From Desulfobacterales bacterium (GTDB lineage: Bacteria > Desulfobacterota > Desulfobacteria > Desulfobacterales > JAQWFD01), in assembly GCA_028704555.1 (NCBI GenBank), contig JAQWFD010000025.1, positions 1 to 57,473 on the forward strand: a stretch of 57,473 nt of DNA. The letters run 5' to 3'. Shown piece after piece: positions 52,117 through 57,473 of the stretch; position 1 is the stretch's first letter; the number at the start of each line of letters is the position of its first letter. The notes below the pieces were generated by a model. It did not search any database and had not been told where the DNA came from. It saw nothing but the letters and a program-made list of their open reading frames with translations. The position numbers and the translations under genes were made by a program.

Positions 52117-52179
52117 TTATAAAAAAAACCACAGGGGTGATCCCTGTGGCTCACATAATGTTCTGCATTTTATCACCAT
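52117..52179 (-). CDS. Short leader ORF overlapping the ABC-F attenuator
   Basis: A 20-codon frame, MVIKCRTLCEPQGSPLWFFL, with GAGGGGG (52182-52188) just ahead of its ATG. Its last ten codons are the terminator hairpin itself, and its stop lies 16 bp before the ABC-F start. A ribosome stalled early on it would prevent hairpin formation and let transcription proceed. This arrangement matches leader-peptide attenuation known for antibiotic-resistance genes. Confidence 0.5.
   Translation of the reverse strand: MVIKCRTLCEPQGSPLWFFL
52121..52149 (-). terminator. Terminator/attenuator in the ABC-F leader
   Basis: On the minus strand: CCACAGGG, a 5-base loop, CCCTGTGG, then eight T residues (52128-52121). 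The perfect stem and T tract sit upstream of the ABC-F coding start, so it must be bypassed for expression and is therefore likely conditional. Confidence 0.8.
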
Positions 52180-52287
52180 TGCCCCCTCAATGACAATCCT
52201 TTTTTTCACGAAAACCGACGGCCCGTGCCCGCCAAAAAACAGGATTAAAATCTGAGTCTGACCCCGAATTTTTTATTTTTATGTTTA

Positions 52288-52328
52288 GGGTTCGCTCAGA
52301 AACAAGTTCGCAATTTTAAGTGAGCCCC
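52288..52328. repeat. Deleted copy of MITE-like element A
   Basis: GGGTTCGCTCAGAAACAAGT and the following CGCAATTTTAAG match the left 35 bp of the element at 31381, then jump straight to TGAGCCCC, the right end. The middle is deleted. Confidence 0.65.
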
Positions 52329-52331
52329 TGG

Positions 52332-52378
52332 AAAAAGGGGGGGCGGCCTGCCGGACCGATTAGCTGATCCGACAGGCC
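52332..52378 (-). terminator. Rho-independent terminator after amt
   Basis: On the minus strand GGCCTGTCGGA pairs with TCCGGCAGGCC around a 12-base loop (one wobble), followed by a C run and TTTTT. It lies about 65 bp after the amt stop. Confidence 0.7.
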
Positions 52379-52441
52379 GGGAGGGAAAACTTTAAATCAC
52401 TGATAACGGCCTTTATTGGGAGGGAAACGACAAACAATCTA

Positions 52442-53851
52442 CTATATCGGCTTGGCGGGATTGAGATTATAGTGCCGAAGGGCATCGATCGCCGGCTGGC
52501 CCGGGCTTCCTTCCGACACCCGCATGCCGCCATGAGAGGACACTTCAAAATCCGGGTACGCATGACCGCCGTGTTCGGCCACATCCAGGCCTTCGAGTTC
52601 TTCTTCTGCCGAAACGCGCAGACCGATGGTGTGCTGGATCAGCTTGAATACCAGAAACGCGGTTGGAAATACCCACACAAAGCAGGCGGCAATCCCCAGC
52701 ACCTGAACGCCGATGATATGCAGAGACGTGCCACCCATATTGAAGAGCCCGGCGGCCAGCGTTCCCCAGGCGCCGTTGACGCCGTGAACCGAGATGGCCC
52801 CGACCGGATCATCGATGCGGATATGATCAAAAAACAGAACCGAGAGCACCACCAGAATACCGGCAACCGCACCGATGACCACCGCACTGAGCGGAGATAC
52901 GCTTGCACAGGGGCTGGTAATGGCCACCAGGCCTGCCAGCGCACCGTTCAGGCTCATGCCCACTTCCGGTTTTCCGAACTTGATCCAGGAGACCACCATG
53001 GCCAGAATACAGCCGGCAGCGGCCGCCAGATTCGTGTTCACAAAAATCATGGCGATATCTTTATTGGCAGCGGTGGTCGAACCCGGGTTAAATCCGAACC
53101 AGCCCAGCCACAGAATAAAAACCCCCAGGGCGGCCAGAGGCAGGTTATGCCCCAGTATGGGCTTGATTTTTCCATCTCTGGTGTATTTTCCGATCCGGGG
53201 ACCCAGCACAATGGCACCGGCCAGCGCCGCCCATCCACCTACCGAATGCACCACGGTCGATCCGGCAAAATCAATAAAACCGAGCTTTTCCAGCCACCCG
53301 CCGCCGTTGAACAGCCCGCCCCATGCCCAGCTGCCGAAAATCGGATAAATCAATGCGCTGATGACCACGCTGTACACCAGATATCCGGTAAATTTCGTCC
53401 GCTCGGCCATGGCGCCGGACACGATGGTGGCCGCCGTCGCCGCAAAAACGACCTGAAACATCCAGAACGCAAGGACCCAGGGATCCCCCCCGATGCTGAA
53501 ATCACTCAGGAAAAAGCCCGTGGTCCCAAACCACCCGGTTTTCGATACCCCGAACATCAGGCCGAAGCCCAGGGCCCAGTATGCGATCGACCCCACTGAA
53601 AAATCCATCAGATTCTTCATCATGATATTGATGGCATTTTTCGCCCGCGTAAGCCCGGCTTCCACCATGGCAAATCCGGCCTGCATAAAAAACACCAGCG
53701 CCGCGGCAATCAGAGTCCACACGTAATCGACATGGCTTTGAACCAGATCGATGGCTGCTTTATTGGATTCGGGTGTCGGGGCACCGTCACCTGCCCAGGA
53801 AAAGGATACCCCGATGGCAAACAAAGCAAAGGACAATAAAATTCGTTTCAT
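52442..53851 (-). CDS. amt: Ammonium transporter
   Basis: A 469-residue Amt with a cleavable signal (MKRILLSFALFAIGVSFSWA) and eleven membrane helices. The pore twin histidines are in STVVHSVGGWAALAGA and GAISVHGVNGAWGTLAAG, and the phenylalanine gate region and FNPGST loop are as expected. The C-terminal tail has an unusual His/Gly-rich end (EHGGHAYPDFEVSSHGGMR). GAGGAGAA precedes the chosen ATG at 53851. No glnK/glnB lies beside it, unlike the common glnK-amtB pair. It is under a sigma-54 promoter (53927-53942), so it is nitrogen-regulated. Confidence 0.94.
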   Translation of the reverse strand: MKRILLSFALFAIGVSFSWAGDGAPTPESNKAAIDLVQSHVDYVWTLIAAALVFFMQAGFAMVEAGLTRAKNAINIMMKNLMDFSVGSIAYWALGFGLMFGVSKTGWFGTTGFFLSDFSIGGDPWVLAFWMFQVVFAATAATIVSGAMAERTKFTGYLVYSVVISALIYPIFGSWAWGGLFNGGGWLEKLGFIDFAGSTVVHSVGGWAALAGAIVLGPRIGKYTRDGKIKPILGHNLPLAALGVFILWLGWFGFNPGSTTAANKDIAMIFVNTNLAAAAGCILAMVVSWIKFGKPEVGMSLNGALAGLVAITSPCASVSPLSAVVIGAVAGILVVLSVLFFDHIRIDDPVGAISVHGVNGAWGTLAAGLFNMGGTSLHIIGVQVLGIAACFVWVFPTAFLVFKLIQHTIGLRVSAEEELEGLDVAEHGGHAYPDFEVSSHGGMRVSEGSPGQPAIDALRHYNLNPAKPI

Positions 53852-53926
53852 GGCGTTATTTCTCCTCATTGTTTTTTTTGGCAATGTCTCTTTATCAAAT
53901 TTCACAATTTTGTAACACATTGATGT

Positions 53927-53942
53927 TGCAATGCGGGTGCCA
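53927..53942 (-). promoter_or_regulatory. Sigma-54 (RpoN) promoter of amt
   Basis: On the minus strand TGGCAC-CCGCA-TTGCA: the -24 GG and -12 GC are exactly 10 bases apart, a textbook match to the RpoN consensus. Transcription would start about 65 bp before the amt ATG. An activator of the NtrC type must bind upstream, in the 54000-54285 region. Confidence 0.85.
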
Positions 53943-54285
53943 AAACAGCCAAACTGAGCTCGAATTTTTATACATGACTGTTTTTTAAGACTTTTCTATA
54001 AATTCGGATTTTCAGGGCGGAACATCAAAACCTACATTTTTGTATATACATAATACCCGCCCGACTAAATTGTCACAAAAAAAATCTCTGATTGGCATCC
54101 TCCCCGGAAATCAGATCGGGGGGGCGAGGGTTTCGTAAAATGACTTCGTAAGAGATAAAAATGCGGACAAAGGAGGACGCAAAAGATGAAACAAAGGAGA
54201 ATCATCAACGAGGGATAAAAAACGGGTTGGATTCACTGTGAGTTTTCAAAAAGGGAGGGGAATAAGGCTGTTTTTCAACCGCCTG
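53943..54285. other. Upstream region of amt
   Basis: About 340 bp without genes, AT-rich up to 54090. It should contain the enhancer sites for the RpoN-dependent activator, but I see no clear GCACN-type NtrC palindrome. TACATTTTTGTATATACA at about 54031-54048 is a possible binding site. Confidence 0.4.
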
Positions 54286-54723
54286 CTAAAGCGACAGCAC
54301 CGATACGGCAAGGACAATATACCGCGCCAGCTTTCCAACCGTCACCAGCGCCAGAAACAGACCAAAATGTATTTTCAAAATCCCTGCCACGACCGTCAGC
54401 GGATCTCCGATCACCGGCACCCACGCCAGGAGCAGTCCCAACACGCCGTATCTGGCAAACCGCTGTTCAGCCGCCAGGATATCCCTTTCGGAATACCCCA
54501 GCCATTTTCTGAACAGCAGATAACTTCCCCTGAAGCCAACGCCGTAGTTTACCACCGAACCCAGAACATTGCCGAATGTCGCCACGCAAACGGCGAAAAG
54601 CGGATCTGAATGGTTCAGCAATAACAGACTGAGGACAATTTCCGAGCTGCCCGGCAGCAGGGTTGCGGCCAGAAACGAAGAAATGAAAAGCCCGACATAT
54701 CCATACTCGAAAAAAATATCCAT
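54286..54723 (-). CDS. YqaA-family (VTT-domain) membrane protein
   Basis: A 145-residue small relative of the DedA/TVP38 group: MDIFFEYGYVGLFISSFLAATLLPGSSEIVL, GNVLGSVVNYGVG and ARYGVLGLLLAWVPVIGDPLTVVAGILK match E. coli YqaA. Four hydrophobic segments. The function is unknown; other VTT proteins handle membrane lipids. It lies about 90 bp after the NrdJ stop on the same strand. Confidence 0.88.
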   Translation of the reverse strand: MDIFFEYGYVGLFISSFLAATLLPGSSEIVLSLLLLNHSDPLFAVCVATFGNVLGSVVNYGVGFRGSYLLFRKWLGYSERDILAAEQRFARYGVLGLLLAWVPVIGDPLTVVAGILKIHFGLFLALVTVGKLARYIVLAVSVLSL

Positions 54724-54812
54724 AGGTCAAACTGACCCGCCATCGTGACAGGACAGGGAATTTGCCCTCACTGAAATGCCGCCGCTTTGAACGATGTACG
54801 GAAATGTCCGGC

Positions 54813-57047
54813 TCACGCGCATTCGGAATATCCGCACACACGGCAGACGCAGCATCCGCCTTCGTACTCGACCGGGCCTCCGCAATCGGGGCAGGCGCCC
54901 CCGTTAGAGACAAACCGGTCCGGGGCCTCTCCCCCGGGCAGCATGTGCCGCTGGATGGCCTTGGCTACTGCATCGGCACAGGAGGTGATGCGGTTATCGC
55001 CAAATCCGGCAGACTTGTGGCAGGTGATGCCGATCAGCTGTTTGACCGTCTGCCGCGCCTGAACCCCTGATCGCCAGGACAGGGAAATCAGACGCCCCAT
55101 CGCCTCGCACTGAGAAGCGGCACATCCGCCAGCTTTACCCATGGTAGTGAACAGCTCGAACAGCCCTCTGTCATCTTCATTGATGGTGACATACAAAGAC
55201 CCGCAGCCCGTTTCCATTTGATATGTGGCCCCTTTAAGGACCCGCGGCCGTTCCCGCTTGCGTCCGGCCTTATGGGCTTCCATCGGCAGGGCTTTTTCGG
55301 GCGCTGCTCCGGCCGCATCGGTTTTCCTGACAGAAAGAACCTGCCGGTTGCGTGAGCCATCCCGATAGATGGTGACGCCCTTGCAGCCAAGTTTACAGGC
55401 CAGCCGGTAGACGGTGGAAACATCTTCGCGGGTGGCCCCGCTTCTGAAATTAACCGTTTTGGAAACGGCGTTATCGGTGTATTTCTGAAAAGCGGCCTGC
55501 ATGCGGATGTGATCCTCCGGCCTGATGTCATGGGCCGTCACAAACAGCTTTCGGATATTCTCGGGAAGCTCATCCATGTTGGCAATCGAACCGTTTTCGG
55601 CAATTTTTTTCATGAGTTCAGGCGAATAAAATCCCTGTTCTTTTGCAATTTTTTCAAATAAGGGATGCACTTCGACCAGGATGTCATTGTCGAGCACCTG
55701 ACGTACAAATGAGACGGCAAACAACGGTTCAATACCGCTGGAGGCATTGGCGATAATGGAGATCGTACCTGTCGGTGCAATGGTTGTACTGGTAGCGTTT
55801 CGGATTGGTTCGGCGTTATGCTGATCAAAGATACTGCCGGAAAAATTCGGAAAGGGTCCCCGCTCGGCAGCCAGCTCCACAGACATTTTTCGGGCTGTAT
55901 CCGTGATAAATGCCATAACCTTCTCACCAAGCTGGATCGCCTGCAGGCTGTTGTAGGGGATGCCAAGACAGATGAGCATGTCTGCCCATCCCATAACGCC
56001 AAGGCCAATTTTGCGATTGGCGCGGGTCATCTCGTCGATCTGCGGAAGGGGGTATTGATTGACCTCAATGACATTATCCAGAAACCGGGCCGCCAGACGA
56101 ACCATGTCGCGCAGCCTGTCCCAGTCGACTTCATTGCCACTGACCATCACCGCCAGATTGATCGAACCAAGGTTACATGATTCATAGGGCAGCAGCGGCT
56201 GCTCTCCACAGGGATTGGTGCTTTCAATCTGCCCCACATGGGGTGTCGGATTATCACGGTTCAGACGATCGAGAAAAATAATGCCCGGTTCACCGTTGGA
56301 CCAGGCCATGTCGATAATATTGTCAAACACCTTTCGGGCTGAAAGCTTTTTGACCGCTTTACCGTTGCGGGGATTGATCAGGCTGTATTCACTGTCGTTA
56401 TCCACCGCTTCCATGAACTGCTCGGTCAAACCGACGGAAATATTGAAATTGGTCAGGACCGTCTGATCACGTTTGGACATGATAAAATCCATGATGTCGG
56501 GATGGTCCACACGTAAAATACCCATATTGGCTCCCCGCCGGGTGCCGCCCTGCTTGATCGTTTCCGTGGCGATGTCAAACACCTTCATAAAGGACAGGGG
56601 CCCGGATGACACTCCGCTGGTCGATTGGACCACATCGTTGGCCGGGCGGATGCGGGAAAAGGAAAATCCCGTTCCGCCACCGCTTTTATGAATCAAGGCG
56701 GTATGCTTGATGGCCTCGAAAATACTTTCCATGGAGTCTGCGACCGGCAGGACAAAACAGGCCGAAAGCTGTCCGAGTTCACGTCCGGCATTCATCAGCG
56801 TGGGAGAATTGGGCAAAAACGCCAGAGAGACCATCGCCTGATAAAATTTTTCCTCAAGGCCGCCTGCATCCTGTCCGGTTCCCAACAGCGTCTCGGCCGA
56901 AGCGATGGTTTTTGCCACCCGCCGAAACATGTCCGCAGGCGTTTCCAGAGTTCTGCCCTCGTTGTCTTTTTTCAGATAGCGACGATTCAGAACGGTTATT
57001 GCATTTTTTGACAACGGCAGATCTGCTGATCCGACTTTTTTGGTCAT
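54813..57047 (-). CDS. nrdJ: Adenosylcobalamin-dependent ribonucleotide reductase, class II
   Basis: A 744-residue class II reductase converting ribonucleotides to deoxyribonucleotides without oxygen. Seen: FLPNSPTLMNAG, SACFVLP (first redox Cys), NPCGEQPLLPYESCNLGSINL (active-site Asn-Cys-Glu), ATSTTIAPTGTISIIAN, a TSCPD-like block (METGCGSLYVTINEDDRGL, GCAASQCEAMGRLISL), and a C-terminal zinc ribbon CPDCG...CCVCRVCGYSEC that passes electrons. The first 100 residues do not show a clear ATP-cone, so allosteric control may be by specificity site only. Together with MetH it points to high cobalamin demand. The ATG at 57047 follows GAGGGTACAGGA. Confidence 0.95.
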   Translation of the reverse strand: MTKKVGSADLPLSKNAITVLNRRYLKKDNEGRTLETPADMFRRVAKTIASAETLLGTGQDAGGLEEKFYQAMVSLAFLPNSPTLMNAGRELGQLSACFVLPVADSMESIFEAIKHTALIHKSGGGTGFSFSRIRPANDVVQSTSGVSSGPLSFMKVFDIATETIKQGGTRRGANMGILRVDHPDIMDFIMSKRDQTVLTNFNISVGLTEQFMEAVDNDSEYSLINPRNGKAVKKLSARKVFDNIIDMAWSNGEPGIIFLDRLNRDNPTPHVGQIESTNPCGEQPLLPYESCNLGSINLAVMVSGNEVDWDRLRDMVRLAARFLDNVIEVNQYPLPQIDEMTRANRKIGLGVMGWADMLICLGIPYNSLQAIQLGEKVMAFITDTARKMSVELAAERGPFPNFSGSIFDQHNAEPIRNATSTTIAPTGTISIIANASSGIEPLFAVSFVRQVLDNDILVEVHPLFEKIAKEQGFYSPELMKKIAENGSIANMDELPENIRKLFVTAHDIRPEDHIRMQAAFQKYTDNAVSKTVNFRSGATREDVSTVYRLACKLGCKGVTIYRDGSRNRQVLSVRKTDAAGAAPEKALPMEAHKAGRKRERPRVLKGATYQMETGCGSLYVTINEDDRGLFELFTTMGKAGGCAASQCEAMGRLISLSWRSGVQARQTVKQLIGITCHKSAGFGDNRITSCADAVAKAIQRHMLPGGEAPDRFVSNGGACPDCGGPVEYEGGCCVCRVCGYSECA

Positions 57048-57473
57048 TCCTGTACCCTCTTGAATTTTTTTACTGTATATTATACCTGACAGAAAACGAT
57101 TGATTTCAGATGCTTCCGCGCCTGCCCGGTGGAATCCGGAACCTGTCCAGCTGGAGTTGGGCTCACATATAAATCCTGAAAATACAAAATGCCGGGTGGG
57201 GGGATAGTTTCACCCCATGCCTGAAGAAGAAATCAAGCTTCAACCCAACATATGGAAACAAAGACTGTTCAAACCACACCATGTGGAGATTGTCAAGATT
57301 TTTGCCCGAACCAGCCCCGTACCCGAAACTGCAGGGCAATGCCACTTAACGGTTTTTTTTATTTTCCATCAGAATTACCGTTTCTTCAACTGATATACAC
57401 CATTGCGACGCGTTACCGCATACTTCCGAAAAAAGCGTCCTGCACAGGCCCCATAACTTATCAACAGGTTATA
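57048..57473. other. Upstream region of nrdJ
   Basis: A perfect TATAAT for the minus strand lies at 57078-57083 (GGTATAATATAC), with a poor -35. I see no NrdR box or cobalamin riboswitch consensus. A 58-codon frame on the plus strand (57217-57393, MPEEEIKLQPNIWKQ) lacks a ribosome-binding site and is not supported. The last bases hold TTATCAACA, one base off a DnaA box. Confidence 0.4.

Noticed and set aside
57458..57473. TTATCAACA at the window end as a DnaA box or replication origin
   Set aside because: A single nine-mer with one mismatch at the window edge; no cluster and no dnaA, dnaN or gidA gene nearby.

Overview
The window looks like chromosomal DNA of an anaerobic, probably sulfate-reducing Desulfobacterota (Desulfobacterales-like). 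This is inferred from gene content, not from a marker gene: formate-tetrahydrofolate ligase, a KorAB-type 2-oxoacid:ferredoxin oxidoreductase, B12-dependent methionine synthase, an AdoCbl-dependent class II ribonucleotide reductase and a UbiA/MenA-type prenyltransferase. No rRNA, tRNA, CRISPR, prophage or intact transposase was recognised. The window is gene-dense, with many short dispersed repeats between genes.

Layout. 1-5753 (+): the end of a membrane protein, an agmatinase-like ureohydrolase, then a self-contained TetR / SsuABC-type importer / UbiA prenyltransferase operon with a clear promoter and overlapping palindromic operator. 5765-11701 (-): fhs and a two-subunit ABC exporter. 11876-16517 (+): an RNase II-family exonuclease, a pyruvate-phosphate-dikinase-N-like ATP-grasp protein and an orphan TetR regulator. 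16674-29522 (-): a biotin-synthase-like radical SAM protein, an azoreductase-type flavoprotein, then a near-complete glucose/oxidative pentose phosphate block (glucokinase, ribose-5-P isomerase, fused transaldolase-glucose-6-P isomerase, 6-phosphogluconolactonase, glucose-6-P dehydrogenase, short 6-phosphogluconate dehydrogenase) with a TVP38-type membrane protein, and a mercuric-reductase-like flavoprotein. 30036-36625: a Nudix hydrolase, an acyltransferase, a large uncharacterised protein, a histidine kinase / OmpR-type regulator pair, and a small module of a duplicated His-rich protein plus a lone receiver domain. 36637-57047 (almost all -): KorAB, an RRM protein, SDR, BaiN/HI0933 flavoprotein, HD phosphohydrolase, MFS, YfcE-type phosphoesterase, a split MetH, hemolysin III, ABC-F, Amt, a YqaA-type protein and NrdJ.

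The glk-to-gnd block could take glucose to ribulose-5-P/ribose-5-P and reduced nicotinamide cofactors from one locus. MetH lacks its reactivation domain, and the gene just upstream encodes a protein resembling that domain, so the two probably work in trans. The ABC-F gene is preceded by a 20-codon ORF overlapping a strong terminator, the arrangement of an attenuator that senses ribosome state. amt has a textbook sigma-54 promoter.

Non-coding structure is the most distinctive part. Two MITE-like palindromic families are present (31381-31547 with relatives at 52288 and 11742; 41375-41525 and 42989-43241 with 8-bp target duplications). A roughly 100-bp repeat occurs four times, and simple GACTCACG- and CTGAGGACT-type repeats run into the 3' ends of several genes and encode their last residues.
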